A stretch of DNA of 64,000 nt from Hemibagrus wyckioides (taxonomy: Eukaryota; Chordata; Actinopteri; Siluriformes; Bagridae), in assembly GCF_019097595.1 (NCBI RefSeq), contig NC_080710.1, positions 29,511,780-29,575,779 of the forward strand, written 5' to 3'. The notes beneath the pieces are model-generated. The model was not told where the DNA came from. It worked only from the letters and a program-made list of their open reading frames with translations, and did no database searches. Position 1 is the first letter of the stretch, and each line of letters begins with the position of its first letter. The position numbers and the translations under genes are program-made. Below, piece by piece: positions 51,122 through 63,097 of the stretch.

Positions 51122-51302
51122 ACAGGGCAGCACGGTGGCTTAGTGGTTAGCACTGTTGCCTTACAGCTAGAAGGTCTTGGGTTGGATAAATAAATAAATA
51201 AATAAATAAACAGGGCAGCATGCTGGCTTAGTGGTTAGCACTGTTGCCTTACAGCTAGAAGGTCTTGGGTTGGATAAATAAATAAATAAATAAATAAATA
51301 AA
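51076..51302 (+). mobile_element. Duplicated SINE heads embedded in AAAT arrays
   Basis: CAGGGCAGCACGGTGGCTTA continues to GTTAGCACTGTTGCC and AAGGTCTTGGGTTGGA at 51123-51186. It recurs almost identically at 51211-51274 (88-base period; only CACGGTGG versus CATGCTGG differs). This is the tRNA-related head of a DANA-like fish SINE, with A-box and B-box-like parts. Each copy stops at the same base and AAAT units follow, so the truncated SINE plus array was tandemly duplicated recently. Confidence 0.75.
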
Positions 51303-52261
51303 TGTCACTCTTCAAAATCAATATCTAAGCAAATTTCTATTTCAATAAATAAAAGAAAGGTTATCTTTTTCCCCTTTATTTTTACTTCCTCCTCCTTTTT
51401 ATTCATTTCGGTGTTTTTATTTTATTGATAGATGCTGGTGCTCTTGAGCTACATTCATTTCATTTGAACTTTGTGTGGTGGAAAATTGCACATTACCTCG
51501 TCCTTTTTTAGGCGTTTTTCTAAAATAAATAAAAATGGAGAAACTCTCTCTCTCCCTTTCTCTCTCTCTCTCTCTCTCTCTCTGTTTCTCATTTCTGCTT
51601 TTTCACATGCATAGATGTATGCTCATCTTTTATTTTTAATATCTATTTAGAGCATATGGAAATATGTAGTTTTCCTTCAAACACTAATTCATGATAAATA
51701 AGTGGACTCTAGTTCATTTTTAGAACACCGTGGCACAAAAAGTACACTAAATCAATCTCTCTAGAATAGATGCACATCAAAGATATAAAAAGTGTAGCCC
51801 TGACAGAATCGGTCCAGTAACATGGAGAAATACAGTTTAGAACCCTTTACTGGGTGTGTGTGAGTTCACTGTGTTATGTAATTACAGGACTAAAATCTAA
51901 TTGTATCTATTGAATTTATTAAAAGGGAACAATCTGATATATCAGACCTAATAATCTCAAAAAAGATAAAAAATCAGATTAGTAATGTGAATGTAACTAG
52001 TCAGGTGTCTGGGGTGATCCAGTCTAAAACTGGTTCCTGATCATTAGATCCAGCCTGGGTGAGCTCATATTATCTATTTGATCTATCTACTTGATCTGTT
52101 AGACCCAGCACTCTTCCATATCATCATCATCACCATGAACAGTTACCTGTTGTATTCAGTATATTATAATACATGCTTATGTGGTCATTGTGAAGTCTTG
52201 CCCATATTAAGAGCACATGGATGGACCTTCAGTGTCCCAACAAACTATTACTGGCTGTCTG

Positions 52262-52430
52262 CAGATACCCTTATCCAGAGCTACTTACAATTTATTTCAT
52301 TTTATACAACTGATGGTTAAGGGCCTTGCTTAGGGGCCCAGCAGCGGCAGCTTGATGGACCTGGGAGTCAAACTCACAATCTTCTGATGAGTAGTCCAAC
52401 ACCTTAACCACTAAACCTCAACATCACTAT
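52262..52430 (-). mobile_element. tRNA-derived SINE, reverse orientation
   Basis: GTTAAGGGCCTTGCTTAGGG then GCCCAGCAGCGGCAGCTTG, with AACACCTTAACCACTAAACC at the far end, is the inverse of a teleost SINE. CAGATACCCTTATCCAGAGC at the near end is the inverse of its CTCTGGATAAGGG tail. A + strand copy of the same family is at 55722-55905. Confidence 0.7.
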
Positions 52431-52542
52431 TATATACTATGTAGCTTAAACCTAATGCCAAAAGCTTTGCATCTCTTGTAGCTTGCCACACTCATATACT
52501 CCATACACAAATTTCTACCAACCTCAGACAATCAAGAGTTTA

Positions 52543-53250
52543 TAGTTGTGTGCAAAAGTTTTGGCACCCCTAACCAAATTGCATAGTATGGTTCATTTCT
52601 TAAGTGAAAAGAAGTGACCACAATCTATGACGCAAACTTCTTTTTTCTATAAATGATAATGCACAGTAACTTTATTACTGATCAACATATAATGAAGAAA
52701 ATAGAAAAGAAAACTTTTCACCGCCTTGTCCTTGAAGAGCAAGTATCATCCTGATATGTTATTGACCATCTTCCATGTTCTTCTTATGTTTCTTGAAGTA
52801 GTTCATGGTGGAATTTGAGAATTGCTGTCCTTTCTGTTACATCTGCTTAAAAAAATCTACCCATGTAATGATTCCTGCACCATTGGCTGCCATGCAACTC
52901 CGAAGCAAAGGTGTATTTTTTCCTCTTTTTCTCCAAACAAACTTTGGTCATTATGGCAAAACTGTGTTTCTATTTCTGCTTCATCAGTCCACAGCAGTTG
53001 TTCTCAAGATGCCTTTGGGTTATCTTGATATTATCTTGATGTGATGTTTCTTTCTGATGACTCTTCCATACAGATCATGCTTGTATAAGCAATCTAGAAC
53101 ATCAGTCCTTTGTCAACTTTGTCCTTCTGTCCAGCATACCGGCAGCTCTACTTAAGTTTCATTAGTCTTTCACTTTGACTTATCCTGTGTTTCAAACATT
53201 TCTTAACGACATATTAGGCAGCAGAAGTTTGTTTATCCCTTAATAAGCTT
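52543..53250 (-). pseudogene. Degenerate Tc1/mariner-like element with transposase remnant
   Basis: The end TGTGTGCAAAAGTTTTGGCA, then CCCC (52548-52570), is the terminal repeat of a fish Tc1-like family. On the minus strand around 52945-53000 the reading is LLWTDEAEIETQFCHND, matching the catalytic-core motif W(T/S)DE of Tc1 transposases with its Asp. Frames are otherwise broken. The opposite end is not recognised, so the element is truncated or eroded. It is in reverse orientation to the Tc1 relic at 49423. Confidence 0.7.
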
Positions 53251-53985
53251 CCTCTAAAGTTGTGATTCCTTCAACATGTATCTTAACCCTTTGCCAATAT
53301 CCTTTAATGTATATAGTAAACTGAGTCTAGCTGTGATTGTATTAACTAAAGACCATCTAAGGGTTAGGGTGGGTTTCCTTTCTGTTTCTCCTTTCCCTAT
53401 CATTTCATTAAGTAAAAATATTTAGTGTAGTTTAAATAGATTGTTTTACTCTTAATATTTCAATCCGATTCTTAATCCGAGTTCATCTATTTGCTCAGTT
53501 GTACACATCTAATGTTTTAGAACAGACATCGATCGACAACGACGATGTCAGCTAGCATGGGTTTGGTGATAGATACGACACATACGGTTTCCAGGATCCG
53601 TACACACGTGCATGCATGTATGATGTTCATGTTGTGGTTTAATGGGGAGTGTTGAATTTCAGGACGCGAGCAGCTCTTTTGGGAAATCATCCACAACACG
53701 GCAGTAATCTAGAACACACTGATTGGCGTTTACTTACCCTTTCCACAGCATCTTTACCTCCTCTCACAGCTGGGGAGCACCTATTTCACCGCTTTTATTT
53801 TCCATATGAAAAAAAAAAAAAGAACGATATGAGAGTCATGATGGCCTGCTCTTAAACAATACGCTGAAAGAAAATGATAGAAACAAACGATGGGCTCATT
53901 CAGATTGCACCACGCTTGCTCATCCACATCAATTCTAGGCGTGTGGCAAACAAATGAAGGGAGTTTTTTTAAGAGATGTGGAAAG

Positions 53986-54028
<43 letters not shown>

Positions 54029-55079
54029 CTCGTGTTAAGATATATCTCCGGTCATAAAAGTTGCAGGCAGCAGCTCAGGTGGAAAAAATGTTTTTTTGGT
54101 GTAAAAAATGTATTCAATAAATAGCGAGGCCTGCATGGGGCCAGCCCAAGTGTGCATGAAACGGCAGTTTGAAGATTGGAATAATGGAACGAGAGATGAG
54201 ATGGAGCATGAGTGTACATTAAGCAGTGGAGCTGCACAGCCGTGACAGCCAGCCCTCAGCTGGGAGTACAACTATTAACTATCTTCGCATTCTTTCAATT
54301 TCAAATAACGGCCTGTATCGTCATCAGGCCGCGTTCTTTTTTTCTTCTTCTTCTTATTTTTTTTCACCCTGGAAGGTTTTTCACTTTGTGTTGCTGCATC
54401 GGTGTGAATATAGTGTAGCTGTGAAGTTCTCCGATGGCACCATGCTGCTCAGGGTTATTCAGAGGGTCATGTTTCGTGGGTTCTCTTACTATCTGCTCAA
54501 GCATGCACCGGTTGTTGTCACAGGCAACGTAATAATTCGAGACCTACAAGATATTATCCAACCATCAGCGACAATCAGGTTTTCAATTACGCCTTTGGAA
54601 TTGTTCTGGTCTACAGAGATTTCCCAAAAGAGCTTCTTGTAGCCTGAAACCCAACAAAAAGATGTACACAATGAAAACGCTTTGATTTTTCTCACATTAT
54701 AGGTGATTATACATACGGGAAATCTACAGTGTCAAGCATCTGAAAGAAAGAAGTGATACAGAAAATGCTCATGTGACTGCTGGCTAATTATCTGTCTAAT
54801 GGATTCTGGTGCTGAAGAGCTGAGTAAGGTGAACCTAGATGATTATAAGGTACAGTGACCTTGCTTCTGAGGCCATTTTTGTAGTACAGCAGTTCTTAAA
54901 TGCTTGATTCTTATAGGAAGTTTTCAGTTTATTTAATAATCATGATCTCTGGCCATTGAATCTGTAGCGTAATAATAACAAGCGAACTGAAAATTCTGCC
55001 TTCTGCCTTGTACTCGAAATAAAAGGAGAAAGAAAAATAAAGTGCTTCCAGTCAGCTAATAAAAACTGTCACATCAGGC
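53251..55079. other. Intergenic, no gene seen
   Basis: Mostly unique. A CT array is at 53993-54026. The complex segment 54050-54620 has a long open frame (54226-54642) with no recognisable domain. I see nothing to support a gene. Confidence 0.5.
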
Positions 55080-55094
55080 TTGCTCGTTAGGGAT

Positions 55095-55215
55095 AATAAA
55101 TTTTAATTCAATTTTAAACTTTATCTTTTTTATTCTATGTTTCTAGATTTCTGTAAAGCTGCTTTGAGACGACGTCCATCGTCATAAAATTTCATTGAAG
55201 TGAATAAATTCTTAC
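55095..55215 (+). mobile_element. Retroposon 3' tail, forward
   Basis: TGTAAAGCTGCTTTGAGACG then ACGTCCATCGTCATAAAATT and TCATTGAAGTGAAT matches the fish tail consensus GTAAAGCTGCTTTG.GACAA...AAATTGAATTGAA. The reverse copy lies at 56727-56935. The 5' portion is missing. Confidence 0.65.
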
Positions 55216-55721
55216 TTTAATTTTTAAAAATTTTTGACAAATTGAAAAATCTCACCAGAACAAAAAATATGACAAAATATCTCAATTCATATTTTTCTTA
55301 ATATTGTTTTTAAACAAATAAGATTATTAAGCAGGATATCTAAACACCGTTAATCATCTTAAGCTCGAAATTATCGCCTATTTTACTGGCAGATGTTATG
55401 TGCAATACGTCAAGCTTTATTTCTAGAAAGTAGCATGCATAGAAACATGTTTAATGGTCTATATGATAATTTGTTAGCTAATTATGTCGCAATGTGACAA
55501 AGATATTATAGAAATATTGAGATCAAGAATTTCAAGATAGTTTCACTTGTTTTTATTGACTGAACGATGATCATGATAGCTAAAAAACTCTGTGTTCCAC
55601 CAAATTGATTTTCCAACAACTGACCACCAATTTCCTCCAAGTCAGTCTGGAGTGAACCTGTTTTTTGTCACACATGCTGTACGGGTGAGGTAGATTAAAC
55701 CCTTATTACCAGGACGCTGGA

Positions 55722-55905
55722 GTTTGATGTGGTAGCTTAGTGCTTAAGGTGTTGGATTACTGATGGGGAGGTTGTGAGTTTTAATCCCAGGTCCACTGAG
55801 CTGGGTCCCTGAGCAAGGCCCTTATTGCTCAGTTGTATAAAATTAGGTTAAATTGTAAGTTGCTCTGGATAATGGTATTTCCCAAATGCTGGAAATGTAA
55901 ATGAG
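55722..55905 (+). mobile_element. tRNA-derived SINE, forward orientation
   Basis: The head GTGGTAGCTTAGTGCTTAAG then GTGTTGGATTACTGATGGGG includes a GGTTGTGAGTTTTAATCCCA B-box-like segment. The body CCTGAGCAAGGCCCTTATTG and the tail AAGTTGCTCTGGATAATGGT...CCAAATGCTGGAAATGTAAATG follow. It is nearly full length (about 180 bases). Its inverse relative is at 52262-52430. Confidence 0.75.
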
Positions 55906-55964
55906 TTTCGTGCCACTGGAGGAATGGATATTGACTTATGAGATATTGTCAATCAGTATAAATA

Positions 55965-56395
55965 AGCGAATAATGTTCAGGCTGTGAATCTGATCTAAAA
56001 TGAGTCTGTTGGCTTTCAGTGTGTTTTAGACGTGTGTTTTCCCCCTGTTGGAGAACCTTACACTGAATTTTATTGGTTGAAGATACATTTTAAACACTTA
56101 TGAACAAGCACTCGGAGCATCTCAGAGAGCAGAAATGGGTTTGATCAACATTTACTTTGAAGATAGAAACTTTTGTGTGGATAAAAATAGCTGTTTTTGT
56201 TTTTTTGGATTTTTTCTATGAATATTTCACCTGTACAAGGCTAGATAAAAGCTAAAACTACTAAAACTATGAAAAACTACAAATTCTTAAAATCCTGAGT
56301 GTCTACTTTTGTATGACCTTCATATTAACCACCACTGAGGAGTGGAACATGACAAAGACATTTAGTTCTGAACATGGACACAAAATCCATTTTTT
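55965..56395 (+). repeat. Dispersed anonymous repeat, copy 1
   Basis: Shared with 59793-60128: TCTGTTGGCTTTCAGTGTGT, GACGTGTGTTTT, TGTTGGAGAACCTTACAC, then AAACTACAAATTCTTAAA and GAGTGTCTACTTT...TTCATATTAACC, ending near GAACATGGACACAA. About 80% alike over aligned blocks, with a longer middle in this copy. The family is unknown. Confidence 0.75.
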
Positions 56396-56726
56396 GGTAT
56401 ATGATAAGTATACCAAATATCATTTGAGTTATATCATGTTTGAATACTCTTAAAAAGTGTCATTAAAGTGATAGAGCAGGAGTCATGGATCCCGTCCATG
56501 TTATGTGTGATGTTTTGTTTTCACTTCCTGGTTCTGTCTTCACTCCAGTTTTGCCATCTGATGTCACCTGATTGTGTCCAGCTGTTTTGTTAGACTCTGA
56601 TTAGCTAGACTGTTTACATCCTGCTGTGTGTTTCCTCTTTATCGATTCTCGCTTGCTTTCATTTTCACGTGATTGATTATCCTCTTTTTGACGTGTGCTT
56701 GTGTATTGAGTTTTCTGGATTATTCA

Positions 56727-56935
56727 ATCAGTTCAATTTGATTCGTTTCCAATTTATCTGTAGAACACTTTTAACATGGTCAAAAAGCAGCATTACCGGA
56801 ACGTCAAATTACAGAATATACAGAATAAAATTTTTTATTTTAATTTAAATTGATCCCTAATGGTGAGGAGTTCTGATGATATGAGTAAGAAACCTTGAGA
56901 GGAACTTAAGAAGGGAACCTCATGCTCATTTGAAT
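56727..56935 (-). mobile_element. Retroposon 3' tail, reverse
   Basis: TTCAATTTGATTCGTTTCCA then GAACACTTTTAACATGGTCA and AAAGCAGCATTACCGGAA is the inverse of the GTAAAGCTGCTTTG tail. ATCCCTAATGGTGAGGAG and AAGAAACCTTGAGAGGAAC beyond it are further parts of the same fish repeat. It is more complete than the copy at 55095. Confidence 0.65.
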
Positions 56936-57461
56936 GAAATTATGTAATCAACAAAGCGTAGAATGGGATGAACAAGTGAGTCTGCAGCTGATTTCTTCCT
57001 AGCCCAGGCTGTAGATTCATGCAGCCAATCAGTCACTTGCATGTCAGGCATTTAACACAGAATGACACGCCCACAAGATCTCCTTCAATTTGAGCGCAGT
57101 TTATTAAAGAGTGTGCAACGAACACAAATGAAGTGGATTACTTTCTAAAATGTCTTTGTAGAGAAATATTAGACTAGTTAATAGACTAAGCACACCAATG
57201 AAAGCACAAAGGGTGATTTGAATGAATAAAAGATCTGGCTAGCAACAAATCCACACTTGCTATTGCCTAGCACTTACAAAAGTATTAATATTTAGATTAG
57301 AGTGTATTCTTTTGTGTATATCTAATAGCGTATAATTATGAAAGTCCATGCTTTAACGCCCAAATATAATGGTTACATACTGTTAATAATAATAAAGAGC
57401 TACTTAGCGGTAGTCTAATTCTTTTAGACACCACTGCTTCCAGAAAATGCGATACAGTATA
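56936..57461. other. Intergenic, no gene seen
   Basis: Unique AT-rich sequence lies between the retroposon tail and the MITE-like element. Nothing is recognised. Confidence 0.5.
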
Positions 57462-57954
57462 GCTGCATCCCAAAGGACGTGCTCCACACTACGCACTTGC
57501 ACTACGCACTATGTATTCTAGTGTCTAGTATATAAATTTTATATGGGTCATACCATCACAGATGGAGAAGTAATGGATTTTACTGAGTTAGAATGATAAC
57601 CTGTTTCCTAGTTGATGGCGAAGGATGATGCATGTAATGCGACAACGCAAGTTTGAGCAGAATACACTGCAGTTTTATAATAATGGAAAATAAATCACAG
57701 AATGTGTGTGAACTCATTTAAAAGACATTTTTAAGACATCTTGTCCATTAGAGTGTTGTCAGCCATCTTGCCTGGTAGCCCCGCCCCTTTCCACTATGTA
57801 AGCTGTGAGTGTTGAGTGCGTGAGGTGTCATGCACACGCTGTTTTTTTAATAAGTGCATCTTTCAGGTACTTGAAGTGCACTACTTATTCTTGTCAGTAT
57901 AAACTCACACTATTTATACTATGACAGTGCATAAATTTACAATTTGGGATGCAC
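57462..57954. mobile_element. MITE-like element with GCTNNNTCCCA inverted ends (copy 2)
   Basis: The left end GCTGCATCCCAAAGG and the right end CAATTTGGGATGCAC are inverted copies. Length (493 bases) and end sequence match the 46035-46533 element. The interior has no open frame and includes GTAGTCTAGTATATA-like words repeated near each end (57523 and 57888). Confidence 0.55.
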
Positions 57955-59792
57955 CGTGCGATTTAGAAAAGAAATGTTGAAACTAGAGGTTAAAAATAAC
58001 GATAGAAGATGGTCTGAGGTTCAAAATATGGCCACTGCTTGCTATCTTGTTGCTCAAACTCCCTCTCAGGCTCGCTGGAGAAGGAGAAGAATGCATCGCA
58101 TTCACAGCTGAATAAACCTTTATCTGAGCGCTAAAGCTATGGAATAACTTCCTTCATTCCTTCCTCTATAGAAGGGAACAGACACTAAAGATGGAGTTAA
58201 AAAAAAAAGAAGACACAATAGTTACATGTACTTTTTTTGACAAATGAGATTCTTTCCGCTTGGAGAATCAGAGCGAGAACTATTCAGTTTGACGGCATCT
58301 GCTCTGCTTCAATAATTCACGCCGCCGTGTGTCATTTGCGTGTTTTATAAGTAAATTGTGTATTCTTTTGGAACATGCCACTGCGTTTTTTGTTTTGCAG
58401 CTGCTGGTGGATGTTCACTTTATCTTTCATAAACAAGCCGAACGCAGATGCTGCCGTAATGTGATTTTCCTCAGCCTATTAACCCTTTGTGAAGCTCTCT
58501 TCCAGTTATGCTTTTGTTTGCTTCGGCACATGTCTTCACGAGAAGAAGAATCAGGAGTAGGGAAACAAAAAAACAAAAACACACACACACACACACATGC
58601 ACACTATTCAGCATTACCCTCATTTTCTCATCAAGTCGATCCGCTGCACTGTTCACTGCATTACAATGGCCTCATCCTTCGCCACTATCAGCGATACCTC
58701 AGGAGCGGGTTTCAGCTATATGAGCTGCTCTAGGCTAATGCTCTCAATTAGGCCCATTCTCTGGCTATGTTAATACCTTATCATTTGGGGTGTTGTTAAA
58801 AAAAAAAAAAAAAAAACCCCAAAGTTGGCATTACAAAAGACAGACGGCTCGCTCTCTGTCTACGCATTACACGACTCCATCATTTACGGCATTCGCATTG
58901 GCCCGATGACTGATTATGATTACCTTTTCTTGCAAATATCCAGCTCATTACGGCTGGCGCGCTGGCACTGGGAGCGTGTAGCCCATCTCTCTGGGAGAGG
59001 TGGAGAGAAGAGAGAGAAAGAGAGAGCGAGAGAGAGGAGAGGTGGAGAGGTGGGCTCGTGCATTTGGCTATTAAAGCACAATGAACGGCCTCCTTTGTTA
59101 TTAACATCTGTTCATCAGGGAGTGTGCTCGGATAATCACCCCTCACACCTTCTGTTTCTGCACTCCGACTCACGCAATCAAGGCCATCATTTGGCAGCTG
59201 GCAGAGGCCACTAATGCCTCACTCTCTTTCCCTCTACAGTAACCCACCCCTCCCACATCATCCCTCTTTCCCTCTCTCTCAGCTTCAGCTGTCATCTCTT
59301 GCAGTTCTCTCAGTCTCTGCACACATCCAGACGTCAGGTGCAGGTGAGATCCACGGAAACGCGAGGGATTCTATGCTTTTGTGAAAAAAAAGCCTTTCCT
59401 TTCTTACACCTCCATGAGATTTGTTTTACTTTAGAACCTAACTTGCAGACGAGATTACCAGAAAAATAAATACTCTGCATACGGTGTAATTCGTAATTTC
59501 CGACCTCTGACAACGGAAAAACTAAAGAACACAAATCGGAATTCCTACTTGGAAACTAAGGACAGCTCTTCAACGCCTCAGCAATGAACACAGTAACACT
59601 TCTTTACCGTTAAATGAGTTCAAGTGTATATACTAGCATACAAACAAACAAATGCATACAATTATTCACATGTCTGATATCCAGGCACATACATATAATA
59701 AGTGGAAATCCACAAATATACGTGAAAACAGTGTGTTTATCCAGTACACTGGTGCACCATTCTGCCTTATGGGACATCAGTGTAAACCAATG
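57955..59792. other. Intergenic, complex possible regulatory block
   Basis: No gene is supported. The 58240-58760 and 58850-59225 segments are complex. The second contains CCTTTGTTATTAACATCTG (SOX-like, then E-box CATCTG) and GCAGCTGGCAG. A GA-rich purine run is at 59003-59041, a CA run at 58578-58597 and an A/C run at 58798-58820. Confidence 0.45.
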
Positions 59793-60128
59793 AATGATGT
59801 TCTGATTTTGAGTCTGAGATAAAATGAGGCAGGACTCTGTTGGCTTTCAGTGTGTTTAAGACGTGTGTTTTTCCCTCTGTTGGAGAACCTTACACAGGAT
59901 TTTAGTGGTTGAAGATAACACCTTCAAATTTAAGATGTTTATGAACAAGCTGAAATGAGTGTACACTGACGCTAAAACATTTAAATAAACAGAAAAACTT
60001 ATAGAAAGCTACAAATTCTTAAAGTTTTGAGTGTCTACTTTCATATGAGCTTCATATTAACCTCCACTGGTTGTGGGACTTGATAAAGACCGAACATGGA
60101 CACAACAAAATCAGGCACAAATTCCATT
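59793..60128 (+). repeat. Dispersed anonymous repeat, copy 2
   Basis: Aligns with 55965-56395 in the same orientation. This copy lacks about 100 bases of the middle. Confidence 0.75.
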
Positions 60129-60620
60129 TTCTGGATCTGGGAAAAAGAGTTTAAGGTGTATTAGTCAAGATTGAACAAAATTGTGCCTGAGTAGTTATCT
60201 AATGGTTAAATAGGGGGTGTTGAATAAGACTTGAATGCTTTATTTATTTCAGTTATCCCACCCCTTCATTCCCAGCCCATATACCCAAAGCTCCGCCCCC
60301 AGAATCGACAGACTTCACATTAGGAAAGACTTTACTCTGAGATGTTGCGGCTTAAAAGCTAAGTTATAAGACTATAAACACGTCAAACTCGGCTCACGCG
60401 GGTTTATGAGCGTGCCGTCACTCTGCTGAACAAAATGGATCTTTTTGATTTGTTATATAGTCAGACAGCTCCAAGCTTTATAAAGATTCTCTTTAAAGAC
60501 CTGTCCTTGACCAGTAACGAATAAAAAAATAACGACTCTGAAAAAGCACTGCGAGTTTTTATCCAGGTTTCATTGCGTTCCTTTTCGTTACATTTTTTTC
60601 CAAAGCACACCATGTTTTTA

Positions 60621-60624
<4 letters not shown>

Positions 60625-60672
<48 letters not shown>

Positions 60673-60800
60673 TTATACCTGGTTGAGCTAATATAAATGC
60701 TAATAAATATTCCAGACTGCGAAACTATTGCACCTTTAATGAAAAGCTACACATATTGACCCTAGAAACAATAGAAATGCTTATTGATAGACAGACAGAC

Positions 60801-60899
<99 letters not shown>

Positions 60900-61034
60900 A
60901 TTTAATTGTTTTTATTAAAGAACCTCAGAACCCATAAACCCATTATATAAAGTTGTATAAAGTTTTCTGGACTTTTCAGCAAGACCTTAAATGACTAAAA
61001 GAGCTCTTATAATTCGCACATACACACACACACA

Positions 61035-61069
<35 letters not shown>
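60625..61069. repeat. (TTA)n, (GATA)n and (CA)n arrays
   Basis: TTA 60625-60673, GACA/GATA about 60787-60899 and CA 61019-61069, separated by unique sequence. The GATA array here lacks the retroposon tail seen at 34000 and 62999. Confidence 0.9.
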
Positions 61070-61072
<3 letters not shown>

Positions 61073-61289
61073 AATTGGCTCTATGTAGGTAACAAGCTGT
61101 GAGATCCAAATTCTTCCCTATGAACATCCAGTCCTCCTGAATCCGTAGCAGATGTTGTGTGTAACTAAATAAACACATAAAATGGATGCAAACACGACAG
61201 ACACAGGTTCTGATGAGCTGCCAGATGACATTCGGATCATTAGATCGGCTAAGTGTGTATTTTACATGTGTTTTTTTTTTTTTTGCCAT

Positions 61290-61410
61290 GTGCAGCTCCA
61301 TCTCGGGCGGAAGCGGTCTCAGGAGGTGCCAATCAAGCCGTTGTGATTGAGTCATCATGGCTCAGTGTTATAGAGATGTGTGAGTTCCAGGCCCTCATAC
61401 CGGATCAATC
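61290..61410 (+). repeat. Anonymous duplicated block, copy 1
   Basis: Shares TCTCAGGAGGTGCCAATCAA, TTGTGATTGAGTCATCATGG and GAGTTCCAGGCCCTCAT with 63705-63828. The shared frame also resembles itself as protein (SGG....V.IESS.L...FQAL). See findings. Confidence 0.65.
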
Positions 61411-61680
61411 AGCACTCTCTGGAATATTTCCCTTGCTCTGTTCGGGGTGTGAGTGTGCGCCTCTGATTTGGAGTATTGTCTCTATCAAAGTATTTAATCC
61501 CTGTTTTGCTTGTATCTTGAGTAGCTGACTGCAGAAATTCTTTTCATATCTGTACATGATGGGTGTGTTGCTTTTTCTGGTTTTTGCCCAGATGATGTTT
61601 GCTTTCCAGCTTTGTCTCATTGTCTCGGTTCCGGTGTGGAGAGCATGCTGTGTTTCCTTCTGTAGCACACAGGAAGTGTC

Positions 61681-62123
61681 AAGAGAAGAGAAGAGAAGAG
61701 AAGAGAAGAGAAGAGAAGAGAAGAGAAGAGAAGAGAAGAGAAGAGAAGAGAAGAGAAGAGAAGAGAAGAGAAGAGAAGAAAATAGAAGAGTAGTAATAAA
61801 TTAGGAGAGAAAAGAAAAGAAAAGAAAAGAAAAGAAAAGAAAAGAAAAGAGGAGTGGAAATATTAGGAGACAAAGGAAAAGGGAAGAAGAGAAGAGAAGA
61901 GAAGAGAAGAGAAGAGAAGAGAAGAGAAGAGAAGAGAAGAGAAGAGAAGAGAAGTAATAAATTAGGAGAGAAAAGAAAAGAAAAGAAAAGAAAAGAGGAG
62001 TGGAGATATTAGGAACCAAAGGAAAAGGGAAGAAGAGAAGAGAAGAGAAGAGAAGAGAAGAGAAGAGAAGAGAAGAGAAGAGAAGAGAAGAGAAGAGAAG
62101 AGAAGAGAAGAGAAGAGAAGAGA
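61681..62123. repeat. Higher-order AGAAG / AAAAG purine repeat
   Basis: AGAAG arrays at 61681-61780, about 61888-61953 and 62031-62122 alternate with AAAAG arrays (61809-61850 and 61970-61995). The linker TAATAAATTAGGAGAGAAAA occurs at 61794 and 61955. GGAGTGGA.ATATTAGGA with CAAAGGAAAAGGGAAG follows each time. So a composite unit of about 150-160 bases is itself repeated. Nearly all purine on this strand. Confidence 0.9.
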
Positions 62124-62409
62124 TATTAGGAGAGAAGAACAGAGGATAGAGATGTCAGGAGATGAAAAGAAATTGAGAAAAGAAGAGAAACAAGAAAAGA
62201 CATTAATTAAAGAATGAAAACATAAGAGAGAAGAGAGAAGAAGAGAAGCACAAAGAATAGCAGCATATTTCCTGTAAACATGGCGCCCGACATGACGTCT
62301 TCACCTCGTATTTTCCCTCAAAATGGCCGACACATCTTCTACATGAGGTCATTTAGCAGTGGTGCACTGGTGTTATTTTGCATATAACAGGTCTGAGGAT
62401 GACAGGAAG

Positions 62410-62501
62410 TGTGTGTGTGTGTGTGTGTATGTGTGTGTGTGTGTGTGTGTATGTGTGTGTGTGTGTGTGTGTGTATGTGTGTGTGTGTGTGTGTGTGTGT
62501 A
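62410..62501. repeat. (GT)n with regular TATG interruptions
   Basis: GT blocks are punctuated by GTAT at about 62429, 62449 and 62475, giving 20- to 26-base sub-blocks. Confidence 0.9.
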
Positions 62502-62869
62502 CAAATCTCAGCAGAGACCATATGTACGATGACTACAGTCCTTTACCATATGGCTGGTGTTGTGGTGAGTGCAGACTTGGAGTTGTGCCTGCATGAGGTG
62601 GACAGAGGAAGTGAAGTGTGTGTAGATCGGATTTTCTACAACAAATACTGAAGCATTAACATAATCACACATTGAACTCTGAAAATTAAATAGTTCAGCT
62701 GGTGTGTTCATATTAAAAATGAAAACAGAGAATCTACCATAGAGCAGCGAGCTGCGGGGTCCAAGCACCATTTATAAACAGTGTTCAGATCTTGCCAAGT
62801 TCCATACTAACGAGGCCACAGATTAAGAAGCGGAGGTCCTGCTTTTATAAATAACCTATTCATCGTTAG

Positions 62870-63022
62870 AGAGACTGGACACACCAAATTCCAGGTCAGT
62901 CGGATGTGCAGTTCCTGAGATGTTTGAACGTAAACATCCCCAGTGATTTATCTTGGATATGAATTTCTTTGTTGTGAATCCAGCCATCATTTTTCATAAA
63001 TTTCCCATTGGGATGAACAAAG

Positions 63023-63097
<75 letters not shown>
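62870..63097 (+). mobile_element. Retroposon 3' tail with (TATC)n array, forward orientation
   Basis: AAATTTCCCATTGGGATGAA then CAAAGTATCTATC (62999-63033) leads into about 17 TATC units. This is the forward form of the tail at 33860-34023. The preceding CTGGACACACCAAATTCC...GTGAATCCAGCCATC may be part of the element, but it is not recognised. Confidence 0.65.

Noticed and set aside
51123..51186. Possible tRNA gene
   Set aside because: It has tRNA-like promoter boxes but matches a SINE head, is duplicated with its AAAT tail, and cannot fold a complete cloverleaf.
54226..54642. 138-codon open frame
   Set aside because: No domain recognised and no evidence of transcription; the T-rich middle translates to low-complexity Phe/Ser.
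61681..62123. Regularly spaced repeats resembling a CRISPR array
   Set aside because: These are purine microsatellites in a vertebrate genome, without unique spacers.
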